A DNA stretch of 18,023 bases from RGIG8700 sp964568815 (GCA_964568815.1 CAZMRY010000029.1:1-18023); one strand, 5' to 3'; positions 6,519-13,578 are shown, numbered from the stretch's first letter. Notes: generated by a model not told the origin, from the letters alone. Numbers and translations: made by a program.

Positions 6519-7714
6519 TGGATATAAATTCAGTTGATGTGGAAAGAATCGTTAAGCAGGTTTTAGCTGACTTAAACGGCTCAGCACCAAAGAAAAGCTT
6601 TAACGGTGAAATCCCAAAGACAAGTAAAGCTGCAATGCTTACAGCCCTTGAAAAATATGAAATCAAAGAATTCCCAATTCCTGAACTCGGCGATGACGAT
6701 ATTTTGGTTAAGGTTGAAGGTTGCGGTGTGTGCGGTACTGATGCACACGAATTCAAAAGAGACCCATTCGGACTTATTCCTTTAGTGCTTGGTCACGAAG
6801 GAACAGGCGAAATTGTAAAGATGGGTAAGAATGTTAAAAAAGACAGTGCAGGCAAGCCGTTAAACATTGGTGACAAGGTTGTTACATGTATGATTTTCAA
6901 AGACAATCCTGATATAACAATGTTTGACTTAAACAAGCAGAATGTTGGCGGTGCAGATGTTTACGGACTTCTCCCTGATGACGACATTCACTTAAACGGC
7001 TGGTTTGCAGACTACCTTGTTATAAGAGGCGGTTCAACAGTATTTAATGTATCAGATTTAGACCTTGACTCAAGAATTTTAATCGAGCCTTGTGCAGTTT
7101 TAATTCATGCAGTTGAAAGAGCTAAATCAACAGGTATTTTAAGATTTAATTCAAGAGTTGTTGTACAGGGTTGCGGACCTATCGGTCTTATCTGTATTGC
7201 AATATTAAGAACAATGGGCATTGAAAACATCGTTGCAGTAGACGGTGAAGAAAAGAGACTTGCATTTGCAAAGAAAATGGGTGCAGATAACAGCGTTAAC
7301 TTCAAAAACTTCAAGGGTATTGATGCTCTTGCAGAAGGAGTTAAGGATGCATTCGGCGGATATTTAGCAGACTTTGCATTCCAGTGCACAGGCTCACCTG
7401 TTGCTCACAGTAACATCTACAAGTTTATCAGAAACGGCGGCGGACTTTGCGAGCTTGGTTTCTTTATTAACGGCGGAGATGCTACAATTAATCCCCACTT
7501 TGACATATGTGCAAAGGAAATCACAACAGTTGGCTCATGGGTATACACATTAAGAGATTATGCAACGACATTTGATTTCTTAAAGAGAGCTAAAGCAATC
7601 GGTATTCCGCTTTCAGAGCTTATTACTCATAAGTTCCCGCTTGACCAGATTAACGAAGCACATATTACAAACCTTAAGATGGAAGGTCTTAAGATAGCAA
7701 TAGTAAATGAATAA
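6518..7714 (+). CDS. Zinc-dependent medium-chain alcohol dehydrogenase, microcompartment-targeted
   Basis: 398 aa. The N-terminal helix VDVERIVKQVLADL (6-19) plus a linker (about 20-37) is an encapsulation peptide; the enzyme domain starts near residue 38. Catalytic zinc residues are Cys72 (GVCGTD), His93-Glu94 (LGHEGTGE) and probably Glu190 (EPCAV). The NAD-binding turn is QGCGPIG (217-223), followed by VDGEEKR, which suggests NAD(H). The four-cysteine structural zinc loop of classical enzymes is absent; that region reads MIFKDNPDITMFD. The likely role is reduction of propionaldehyde to 1-propanol and/or lactaldehyde to 1,2-propanediol, regenerating NAD for the CoA-acylating dehydrogenase. 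The start overlaps the upstream stop by one base, and AAGGAAGG precedes it. Confidence 0.9.
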   Translation: MDINSVDVERIVKQVLADLNGSAPKKSFNGEIPKTSKAAMLTALEKYEIKEFPIPELGDDDILVKVEGCGVCGTDAHEFKRDPFGLIPLVLGHEGTGEIVKMGKNVKKDSAGKPLNIGDKVVTCMIFKDNPDITMFDLNKQNVGGADVYGLLPDDDIHLNGWFADYLVIRGGSTVFNVSDLDLDSRILIEPCAVLIHAVERAKSTGILRFNSRVVVQGCGPIGLICIAILRTMGIENIVAVDGEEKRLAFAKKMGADNSVNFKNFKGIDALAEGVKDAFGGYLADFAFQCTGSPVAHSNIYKFIRNGGGLCELGFFINGGDATINPHFDICAKEITTVGSWVYTLRDYATTFDFLKRAKAIGIPLSELITHKFPLDQINEAHITNLKMEGLKIAIVNE

Positions 7715-7746
7715 AAAATTATACATATTACAGGAGGTAATGTAAA

Positions 7747-8022
7747 ATGGCGCTTGAAGCATTAGGCATGGTAGAAACAAGAGGTCTTACAGCTGCAATT
7801 GAAGCTGCAGACGCAATGGTAAAAGCTGCAGAGGTTGTACTCGTAGGAACAGAAAAAATCGGTTCAGGTCTCGTATCTGTTATCGTAAGAGGTGATGTTG
7901 GAGCTGTTAAAGCTGCAACAGAAGTTGGTGCAAACTGTGCATCAAAGCTTGGCGAACTTGTTGCAGTTCATGTAATTCCAAGACCACATTCAGATGTTGA
8001 AAAAATCTTACCAAAATTCTAA
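7747..8022 (+). CDS. pduA: BMC-H hexameric shell protein, PduA/PduJ-like (copy 1)
   Basis: 91-aa single BMC domain, the full length of a PduA/PduJ protein: ALGMVETRGLTAAIEAAD at the start, pore loop KIGSG (37-41), VIVRGDVGAVKAA, and VIPRPHSDVEKIL at the end. KIGSG is the pore sequence of Salmonella PduA, which favours passage of small polar molecules such as propanediol. A perfect AGGAGG (7732-7737) with good spacing precedes ATG 7747, as expected for an abundant facet protein. It is a clear paralogue of the BMC domain at 8285-8563, so the pair looks like a tandem duplication separated by an inserted repeat. Confidence 0.97.
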   Translation: MALEALGMVETRGLTAAIEAADAMVKAAEVVLVGTEKIGSGLVSVIVRGDVGAVKAATEVGANCASKLGELVAVHVIPRPHSDVEKILPKF

Positions 8023-8026
8023 GAGC

Positions 8027-8136
8027 TAAGTCTGAATAAAATTCCCCACCTTGCACTATTGCCTTCCCCTTGAGGGGAAGGGGGACCGCATTTGCGGTGG
8101 ATGAGGTGTAGGTTGAGAAATTTTCTTTCAGCCTTA
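8027..8136. repeat. Inverted-repeat element A (MITE-like), shared ends with element B
   Basis: About 110 bp with imperfect terminal inverted repeats: the left end TAAGTCTGAATAAAATT (8027-8043) pairs with the right end AATTTTCTTTCAGCCTTA (8119-8136). Inside are two hairpins: CCTTCCCC/GGGGAAGG (8062-8081) and ACCGCA/TGCGGT (8085-8098), followed by GGATGAGGTG, a layout I associate with dispersed clostridial repeats. The outer ends closely match element B at 13478-13578 but the centre does not. It ends just before the ribosome site of the second PduA-like gene. Confidence 0.75.
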
Positions 8137-8167
8137 TATAGTTCTCTTGAAAGGAGATAAGATTTTT

Positions 8168-8563
8168 ATGGCAAACACAAAAAAAACAACAACAGCCAAG
8201 GCGAAACCTGCAAAGGTTGAGCAAACGGCTGAAGTAATTAAAGAAGAAATTAAAAAAGAAGTTATAATTAAGGAGGAAAAAATTATGTCACAGGAAGCTT
8301 TAGGTATGGTAGAAACAAGAGGTCTTGTTGCAGCTATCGAAGCAGCTGATTCAATGTTAAAGGCTGCAAATGTTGTATTAGTTGGAACAGAAAAAATCGG
8401 TTCAGGTCTCGTATCAGTTATGGTAAGAGGCGATGTTGGAGCTGTTAAAGCTGCTGTTGAAGCAGGTTCTAACAACGCTGCAAGACTTGGCGAACTCGTT
8501 GCAACACATGTAATCCCAAGACCACACGCAGATGTTGAAAAAGTTTTACCTTCAATCAAATAA
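8168..8563 (+). CDS. pduJ: BMC-H shell protein, PduA/PduJ-like (copy 2) with N-terminal extension and internal start
   Basis: The long form (131 aa) starts at ATG 8168 with AAAGGAG at 8149-8155. Its first 39 residues are a low-complexity Lys/Ala/Thr then Glu/Lys/Ile stretch (TTTAKAKPAKVEQTAEVIKE and EIKKEVIIKEEKI). A second in-frame ATG at 8285 has its own excellent AGGAGG (8271-8276) and gives a normal 92-aa BMC protein beginning MSQEALGMVETRGL, with pore loop KIGSG and VIPRPHADVEKVL, nearly identical in pattern to copy 1. Both forms could be made from one message: a standard facet protein and a tailed variant. The extension is unusual for PduA-like proteins; in the hexamer the N-terminus lies near one face, so the tail could present a charged surface. 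An alternative is that 8168-8284 is a fortuitous in-frame leader. Confidence 0.9.
   Translation: MANTKKTTTAKAKPAKVEQTAEVIKEEIKKEVIIKEEKIMSQEALGMVETRGLVAAIEAADSMLKAANVVLVGTEKIGSGLVSVMVRGDVGAVKAAVEAGSNNAARLGELVATHVIPRPHADVEKVLPSIK
8271..8287 (+). promoter_or_regulatory. Internal ribosome binding site and ATG inside the copy-2 BMC-H gene
   Basis: AGGAGG at 8271-8276 with 8 nt to ATG 8285, in frame with the longer reading frame from 8168. It is as strong as any ribosome site in the window, so the short product is probably the main one. Confidence 0.8.
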
Positions 8564-8578
8564 TAATTCTTTATTAAA

Positions 8579-8606
8579 GTTGCGAAGACCTTTTGGTCTT
8601 CGCAAC
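8579..8606 (+). repeat. Perfect intercistronic hairpin
   Basis: GTTGCGAAGACC (8579-8590) and GGTCTTCGCAAC (8595-8606) form a perfect 12-bp stem with a TTTT loop, directly between the copy-2 BMC-H gene and the vertex protein gene. It is followed by AAAAGAAGG, not a T-run, so it is unlikely to terminate efficiently on this strand. It may protect the 3' end of the highly expressed shell gene transcript, lowering downstream expression. Confidence 0.7.
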
Positions 8607-8631
8607 AAAAGAAGGTATAAGGAGATTTGAA

Positions 8632-8895
8632 ATGTTAATCGGAAAAGTTGTAGGAAGTGTTGTATCAACACGCAAGAACGAAAAATTAATAGGCAGCAAA
8701 TTCCTTATCGTTGAACCAATCAAGTCAATGGCTCAGAAAGAAAAATTAGTTGCAATTGACAATGTTGGTGCAGGTATAGGGGAAGTTGTGCTTGTTGCAA
8801 CGGGAAGTGCTGCAAGAATTGGTTGTAATCTTGATAATGCACCTGTTGATGCTGCAATCGTTGGTATCGTTGATGACGGTGCGGAACTGGAGTAA
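8632..8895 (+). CDS. pduN: BMC-P pentameric vertex protein (EutN/CcmL/PduN family)
   Basis: 87 aa, normal length for the family. It opens MLIGKVVGSVVSTRKNEKL, continues with FLIVEP, and has AIDNVGAGIGEVVLVATGS (about 43-61) and PVDAAIVGIVD near the C-terminus, which are characteristic of EutN/CcmL pentamers that cap the shell vertices. ATG 8632 is chosen with AAGGAG at 8618-8623; an apparent longer frame starts at TTG 8593 inside the hairpin and is rejected. It is the only vertex protein gene in the window, expected to be of low abundance and placed after a hairpin that may reduce its expression. Confidence 0.96.
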   Translation: MLIGKVVGSVVSTRKNEKLIGSKFLIVEPIKSMAQKEKLVAIDNVGAGIGEVVLVATGSAARIGCNLDNAPVDAAIVGIVDDGAELE

Positions 8896-8898
8896 TAA

Positions 8899-10224
8899 AT
8901 GAACTTTGAACAGCTTGTGAACCTTTTTAAAGAAAAGGGCATTGCCGGAGCAGGCGGTGCAGGTTTCCCTGCATACGCAAAGCTTAATAAAAAAGCGGAC
9001 ATCTTAATATTAAACTGTGCCGAATGTGAGCCACTTTTAAGAGTTCACAGACAGCTGCTTGCAAAGTATGCTTATGAAATTTTAAGCACACTTGATACCG
9101 TAGCCAAAGCACTTGGCGGTATTAAAGAGATTATTGTTTGTCTTAAGGGTACATATAAAGAGGCTATTGATGCAGTAAATGCAAACCTTGATGAATTTAA
9201 AAATGTAAGAATGCATTTCCTTGGTGAATTCTATCCTGCAGGCGACGAGATTGTTACCATTTACGAGGCAACAGGAAGAAAAGTAAAGCCGGGAAAAATC
9301 CCTATTACAGAAGGGGTAATTGTTTTCAATACGGAAACAGTTTTCAATATGTACAGAGCACTTGAAGATGGTGCGTCTGTAACACACAAATATCTCACCA
9401 TTGCAGGTGAGGTTAAAAAGCCTGTAACAGTAAAAGCACCAATCGGTATAACATATTGTGAGCTTTTAAGAAGAGCAGGCATTAACTCAGAAGATGTAGA
9501 GCTTATTTCAGGCGGTCCTATGACGGGCAGACTTGCAAACAGGCTCGATGTGGTTACGAAAACAACAAATGCTATTTTGGTTTTACCAAAAAACAGCTTT
9601 GTTATAAATAAAAAGCACGCAAAAGCATCAATTGATATGAAGCGTGCAATGAGCTCATGCTGTCAGTGCAGTATGTGCACAGACCTTTGTCCCAGAAACC
9701 TGCTCGGACATCCCATAGACCCGAAAGAGTTTATGAGAACAGCTACGACAGGCGTGACGAAGGAACTTAAGCCTTTCCTTGATACAATGTTTTGTTCAGG
9801 ATGCGGAGTATGTGAAATGTTCGCATGTCCTCAGAGCTTATCACCAAGAACGCTTATAAATGCCTATAAGGGCGGTTTAAGAGCAAAAGGTATAATGCCT
9901 CCTGAAAGAGAAATAAAAGAAACAAATAAGGCAAGGTCATACAGAAAGGTTTCGATGAACAGACTTATTCAAAGACTTGGTCTTAAGAAATATGATGTTC
10001 CTGCTCCGTTAACCGAAGCAGAAATCAAACCAAAGGAAGTAAAAATACTTTTAAATCAGTCAATCGGAGCATCTGCTGTTCCGATTGTTAAGAAAGGCGA
10101 TATTGTTAAATGCGGTGATGTTATTGCTGAGTTTAACGAAAATGCACTTTCACTTAATGTTCATTCAAGTATAGAAGGAACAGTTTACGCAGTAAACGAG
10201 AAATTTATTACAATAAGGGGTTAA
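8899..10224 (+). CDS. pduS: PduS-like RnfC-family flavin/iron-sulfur oxidoreductase
   Basis: 441 aa, resembling RnfC/NuoF. The N-terminus has GIAGAGGAGFPAYAKL (14-29), the flavin/nucleotide-binding glycine-rich region, then NCAECEP (39-45). A SLBB-like segment is seen near 163-230, then two [4Fe-4S] motifs: C254-x2-C257-x2-C260-x3-C264-P and C299-x2-C302-x2-C305-x4-C310-P. A lipoyl/barrel-sandwich-like region ends the protein (VKKGDIVKCGDVIAEF, SSIEGTVYAVNE). In B12-dependent systems PduS is called a cobalamin reductase; here the dehydratase needs no B12, so transfer of electrons from NADH across or at the shell, in concert with the PduT-like protein directly downstream, is the more sensible role. 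Three bases separate it from the vertex gene and four from the PduT-like gene. Confidence 0.93.
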   Translation: MNFEQLVNLFKEKGIAGAGGAGFPAYAKLNKKADILILNCAECEPLLRVHRQLLAKYAYEILSTLDTVAKALGGIKEIIVCLKGTYKEAIDAVNANLDEFKNVRMHFLGEFYPAGDEIVTIYEATGRKVKPGKIPITEGVIVFNTETVFNMYRALEDGASVTHKYLTIAGEVKKPVTVKAPIGITYCELLRRAGINSEDVELISGGPMTGRLANRLDVVTKTTNAILVLPKNSFVINKKHAKASIDMKRAMSSCCQCSMCTDLCPRNLLGHPIDPKEFMRTATTGVTKELKPFLDTMFCSGCGVCEMFACPQSLSPRTLINAYKGGLRAKGIMPPEREIKETNKARSYRKVSMNRLIQRLGLKKYDVPAPLTEAEIKPKEVKILLNQSIGASAVPIVKKGDIVKCGDVIAEFNENALSLNVHSSIEGTVYAVNEKFITIRG

Positions 10225-10228
10225 ACAA

Positions 10229-10932
10229 ATGGCAAAAGCAATAGGTATGATTGAATACGCAACTGTATCAACGGGTATTTCCGCAACAGATACTATGCTT
10301 AAAACCGCCGAGGTTGATGTAATAGAGGCACAGACAGTCTGTCCCGGAAAGTACATAGCAATTATAACAGGCGAGCTTTCTGCGGTAAAAGCAAGTGTTG
10401 AATCAGCAAAGGCTAAATTCGGCGACAAGCTTATAGATACTTTTGTACTTGGAAATCCTCACGAATCTGTTATTCCTGCAATATACGGTGCAAACAGTGT
10501 TGAAAACCCCAAAGCACTTGGAATACTTGAAACCTTTTCGGTTGCATCAATGATTGTCTCTGCAGATGCAGCAGCAAAAACCGCAGAGGTTGACTTAATA
10601 GAATTAAGACTTGCAAGAGGTATGTGCGGTAAGTCATATATGTTAATTACAGGCTCTGTATCAGCAGTTACTGCATCAATAGAAAGAGCACAGCAAGAGG
10701 CAGGGGATAAGGCAATGTTCCTTGACAGTCAGATTATTGCTAATCCTGATATGAAGTTATGGAGTTCAATACTNNNNNNNNNNNNNNNNNNNNNNNNNNN
10801 NNNNNNNNNNNNNNNNNNNNNNNNNNNNNNNNNNNNNNNNNNNNNNNNNNNNNNNNNNNNNNNNNNNNNNNNNTCCTTGACAGTCAGATTATTGCTAATC
10901 CTGATATGAAGTTATGGAGTTCAATACTGTAA
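10229..10932 (+). CDS. pduT: PduT-like BMC-T trimer with iron-sulfur pore cysteine (split by assembly gap)
   Basis: Two tandem BMC domains (about 3-85 and 95-180). Cys38, in the pore loop AQTVCPGK, is at the same position as Cys38 of Salmonella PduT, which ligates a [4Fe-4S] cluster on the trimer axis. A second cysteine, Cys133 (LARGMCGKS), occupies the matching loop of domain 2. The frame is interrupted by 100 Ns (10774-10873), but the 55 bases before and after the gap are identical, so the gap is an artefact. Removing the Ns and one copy gives an intact 182-aa protein ending WSSIL, the usual PduT length. It directly follows the PduS-like gene, its likely electron partner. The stop codon TAA (10930-10932) overlaps the left end of the hairpin element that follows. 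Confidence 0.93.
10719..10928. other. Assembly join: 100 Ns between identical 55-bp copies
   Basis: Bases 10719-10773 and 10874-10928 are identical and flank exactly 100 Ns (10774-10873). This is the mark of two contigs that overlap by a k-mer length but were joined as a scaffold. The true sequence most likely contains one copy and no gap. Confidence 0.93.
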
Positions 10933-11155
10933 TGAATTGCCCTTCGGGCGTGAATTGAAATAAATTTTATGAATTGGCTTTGCCATGAATTGAAGTCTGC
11001 GACTTCATGAAGGAGCAAACGCAAAGCGTTTGTTTAAAATAAAATCGCATAGCGATTTTTGACCACAATGCGGACAAAGTCTGCAATTCATGAGCCATAG
11101 GCTCAATTTATTGAGCGAAAGCGAAAATTCATGACAACTAAGTTGTCAATTCATT
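10931..11155. repeat. Multi-hairpin palindromic element D
   Basis: A 225-bp noncoding element bounded by AATGAATTG (10931-10939) and its inverse CAATTCATT (11147-11155). It contains about eight short stems, nearly all with 3-nt loops: GCCC-ttc (10939-10949), TGGC-ttt (10975-10985), TGAAGTC-tgc (10991-11007), CAAACGC-aaa (11016-11032), AAAATCGC-ata (11041-11059), GCGGAC-aaa (11070-11084, one G-T pair), TGAGCC-ata (11091-11105) and TGACAAC-taa (11132-11148). Stem sequences differ, while the spacers repeat as TGAATT in the left half and AATTCATGA in the right half, so the halves are inverted copies of one layout. No coding potential is seen. It occupies the whole space between the PduT-like gene and the small gene at 11185. 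Confidence 0.8.
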
Positions 11156-11184
11156 AAGGTTATCCTGAAAGGAGAAGCTTATAT

Positions 11185-11406
11185 ATGGCAGGAAAAACAG
11201 AATATAAAAACAAATTTATATCTGAAAATTATGACAGAATTTTTCTCACAGTTCCAAAAGGAACAAAGGCTCTTATAGAAGAAAAAGCAAAAAACGATGG
11301 AATGAGCATAAACGGATATATAACCTCTCTTGTTAACAAAGAGCTTGGAATTGCAGTAAAAACAAACAAAAACGAGAAAAAAGAAATGGAAATATTTTTA
11401 TTCTAA
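11185..11406 (+). CDS. Small ribbon-helix-helix (Arc/CopG-like) protein
   Basis: 73 aa with the pattern ENYDRIFLTVPKGTKALIEE (14-33) then AKNDGMSINGYITSLVNKEL (35-54): a short beta strand followed by two helices, as in Arc/MetJ-type DNA-binding dimers common on clostridial mobile elements. The C-terminal tail is Lys/Glu rich. ATG 11185 has AAAGGAG at 11168-11174. It lies in the same orientation between element D and the aldehyde dehydrogenase gene (15 bp downstream). It is not a known microcompartment component. It could be an accessory regulator of this operon, or a passenger that came with the repeat element. The family call rests on pattern only. Confidence 0.75.
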   Translation: MAGKTEYKNKFISENYDRIFLTVPKGTKALIEEKAKNDGMSINGYITSLVNKELGIAVKTNKNEKKEMEIFLF

Positions 11407-11421
11407 TATACGAGGTGCACT

Positions 11422-12822
11422 ATGGAAATCAATGAAACTTATGTAAAAGAAATAATTGAAAAAGTTCTTAAAGATGTTGAAAAAACACAGCCAGTGGTTT
11501 CTTCAAAGAAACAGCTTGGTGTTTTTGATACTATGACAGAGGCATTAGAGGCTGTGCAAAAGGCATATAAGCTTTTCAGAAAGTATTCTGTTGCACAGAG
11601 AGAACAGATGATTTCTAAAATCAGAGAGTTAACCTTAAACGAAGCCGAAGTTATGGCAAGAATGGGTGTTGAAGAAACCAAAATGGGCAGAATTGAGCAC
11701 AAGGTTATCAAACATCAGCTTGTTGCAAATAAAACTCCAGGTACAGAAGACTTAAAGGCTAATGCGTGGACAGGTGATGACGGTTTAACTCTTATTGAAA
11801 TGGCACCTTTCGGTATTATCGGAAGTATCACACCATCAACAAACCCAAGTGAAACTGTTATCTGTAACTCAATCGGTATGATTGCAGGTGGTAATGGGGT
11901 TGTATTTAACCCACATCCAAACGCAAAAGAAGTTGCAAACTATGCTGTTGACCTTGTTAACAGAGGTATTATAGCAGCAGGCGGACCTGAAAACTTAGTT
12001 GTAACAGTTAAGAACCCAACAAAGGAAAGCTCAGATGAAATGATGGCAGCTCCTTGTGTTAAGATGCTTGTTGCAACAGGCGGTCCCGGTGTTGTTAAAG
12101 CACTTTTATCATCAGGCAAGAAGGCAATCGGCGCAGGCGCAGGTAATCCTCCTGTAATTGTAGACGATACAGCAGACCTTATGAAAGCAGGAAGAGATAT
12201 TGTTCTTGGTGCAAGCTTTGATAACAATCTTCCTTGTATCGCAGAAAAAGAATGTTTTGCAATGGGTAACATTGCTGACGAGCTTATATATCATATGCAG
12301 CAGAACGGTGCATATTTAATCAAGGGCGAGCAGATTGAACAGCTCAAAAATGTTTGTCTTATTGAAAAGAACGGTAAATGGGGAATAAATAAGGATTGGG
12401 TAGGCAGAGATGCTTCAAAGTTCCTTAAAGCAATCGGCATCGACTCAGATGCAAAGCTTGTAATCTGTGAAACAGATGCAAATCACCCATTCGTTCAGGT
12501 TGAAATGATGATGCCTGTACTTGCTATCGTAAGAGTTAAAGATATTGACGAGGCTATCGACCTTGCGGTTCAGGCAGAACACGGAAACAGACATTCGGCT
12601 CACATCCATTCAAAGAATATTGACCACTTAACAAAATTTGCTCAGGCAGTAGAAACAACAATATTTGTTAAAAACGCACCTTCATATGCAGGTATCGGAG
12701 CAGGCGGAGAAGGATATACAACCTTTACAATTGCAGGCCCTACAGGCGAAGGTTTAACTGCGGCTCACTCATTTACAAGACAGAGACGCTGCGTAATGGT
12801 AGATGGATTACACATCATTTAA
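11422..12822 (+). CDS. pduP: CoA-acylating propionaldehyde dehydrogenase (PduP-like)
   Basis: 466 aa. It converts propionaldehyde, CoA and NAD to propionyl-CoA and NADH. The N-terminal helix ETYVKEIIEKVLKDV (5-19) with a linker to about residue 30 is an encapsulation peptide like that of Salmonella PduP. The ALDH core shows GIIGSITPSTNPSETVICNS (131-150), FNPHPNAK (162-169), ATGGPGVVKAL (218-228) and GAGAGNPPVIVD (237-248); the catalytic residue is Cys272 in DNNLPCIAEKE, typical of the CoA-acylating branch, which lacks the usual glutamate base of hydrolytic ALDHs. ATG 11422 has CGAGGTG at 11412-11418. Acetaldehyde dehydrogenase (EutE-like) is the main alternative; the diol dehydratase and PduL context favours propionaldehyde. 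Confidence 0.95.
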   Translation: MEINETYVKEIIEKVLKDVEKTQPVVSSKKQLGVFDTMTEALEAVQKAYKLFRKYSVAQREQMISKIRELTLNEAEVMARMGVEETKMGRIEHKVIKHQLVANKTPGTEDLKANAWTGDDGLTLIEMAPFGIIGSITPSTNPSETVICNSIGMIAGGNGVVFNPHPNAKEVANYAVDLVNRGIIAAGGPENLVVTVKNPTKESSDEMMAAPCVKMLVATGGPGVVKALLSSGKKAIGAGAGNPPVIVDDTADLMKAGRDIVLGASFDNNLPCIAEKECFAMGNIADELIYHMQQNGAYLIKGEQIEQLKNVCLIEKNGKWGINKDWVGRDASKFLKAIGIDSDAKLVICETDANHPFVQVEMMMPVLAIVRVKDIDEAIDLAVQAEHGNRHSAHIHSKNIDHLTKFAQAVETTIFVKNAPSYAGIGAGGEGYTTFTIAGPTGEGLTAAHSFTRQRRCVMVDGLHII

Positions 12823-12838
12823 GATTTAGGAGAGAAAA

Positions 12839-13483
12839 ATGAAAGCACTTGGAATGATAGAAGTTTTCAGCTTTACAACGGCGGTTTATGTTGCAGATAT
12901 TGCGGCAAAAGCAGCAGATGTTAAGGTTATTGCCTTTGACAGAAACAGACCAAAGGCGGCAGACGCACCTGCACCCCTTGTAATGATTGTTAAAGTAGAA
13001 GGTAATGTTTCTGCAGTAAGGTCTGCGGTTGAGGCAGGCTCAGAATATGCAAAGCAGCAGGGAAAATATATTGTTTCCCATATTATTGCAAACCCTGCAG
13101 ACACAGTTGAAAAAATGGGATATCTTATGGATATCAACAAGGATAAATTCAATAAAAAGCTTCCTAAGAACTTTATTGATGCAGAAGAAAGCAAACAGAC
13201 AAAATCTGCAATCGGTCTTGTTGAGGTTCAGGGACTTGTAGCGGCAATTGAAGGTCTTGACTCTATGCTCAAAACCTCTGATGTCCGTCTTATACATACA
13301 GAAAAAAGACTCGGCGGAAGACTTGTTACTTTCGTTATAACAGGTACTGTTTCAGCAGTTAAAGCGGCAGTTGAAAACGGTGTTAAGTCTGCATCTGCTC
13401 TTGGTACAGTTTACGGAAACGAAGTTATCCCAAATCCTCACAATGAGATTGTTAAATTCTTCGATTTCGGGGGTGAAGACTGA
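12839..13483 (+). CDS. BMC-T tandem-domain trimeric shell protein
   Basis: 214 aa with two non-permuted BMC domains. Domain 1 begins ALGMIEVFSFTTAVYVAD and carries a Pro/Ala-rich loop insertion, NRPKAADAPAPL (36-47). A long linker (about 95-118, LMDINKDKFNKKLPKN) leads to domain 2, SAIGLVEVQGLVAAIEGLDS through VIPNPHNEIVKF. Unlike the PduT-like trimer, no cysteine is placed in the pore loops, so no iron-sulfur cluster is expected; it is probably a metabolite-gated or structural trimer. It is unlike permuted PduB/EutL. ATG 12839 follows TAGGAGAG with close spacing to the dehydrogenase stop. The last codon and stop lie within the left end of repeat element B, so that insertion may have set the C-terminus. 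Confidence 0.93.
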   Translation: MKALGMIEVFSFTTAVYVADIAAKAADVKVIAFDRNRPKAADAPAPLVMIVKVEGNVSAVRSAVEAGSEYAKQQGKYIVSHIIANPADTVEKMGYLMDINKDKFNKKLPKNFIDAEESKQTKSAIGLVEVQGLVAAIEGLDSMLKTSDVRLIHTEKRLGGRLVTFVITGTVSAVKAAVENGVKSASALGTVYGNEVIPNPHNEIVKFFDFGGED

Positions 13484-13578
13484 ATAAAATTGCCCATCTT
13501 GCACGGCTGACCTTCTTTATGTACACAAAGTACACGACAGTCGGTCATCCGCACAATATGAACAATTTTCTATCAGTC
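13478..13578. repeat. Inverted-repeat element B (MITE-like), shared ends with element A
   Basis: Long imperfect inverted repeat: the left arm 13478-13512 starts GACTGAATAAAATTGCCCAT and continues to GGCTGACC; the right arm 13543-13578 (GGTCATCCGCAC then CAATTTTCTATCAGTC) pairs with most of it. The small centre contains GTAC-acaaa-GTAC. Both ends match element A (CTGAATAAAATT then CCCA and CTTGCAC; TTTTCTnTCAGnCTTAT), but the centre is different. It covers the stop codon of the upstream BMC-T gene and ends 12 bp before the ribosome site of pduL. Confidence 0.78.

Noticed and set aside
8134..8559. 141-aa minus-strand ORF opposite the second BMC-H gene
   Set aside because: Antisense shadow of a strongly biased coding frame; composition rich in Ser/Thr/Ala with no recognisable domain or ribosome site.
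8593..8631. Upstream in-frame start (TTG) for the vertex protein
   Set aside because: It lies in the hairpin, lacks a ribosome site, and gives residues foreign to the family; ATG 8632 has AAGGAG.
8899..10224. Calling the PduS-like protein a cobalamin reductase
   Set aside because: The family name comes from B12-dependent systems; nothing in this locus uses B12, so only a flavin/iron-sulfur oxidoreductase role is supported.
10931..11155. Repeat array that could suggest CRISPR
   Set aside because: Repeats are only about 7 bp, spacers are themselves palindromic and uneven, the halves are inverted relative to each other, and no cas genes are present.
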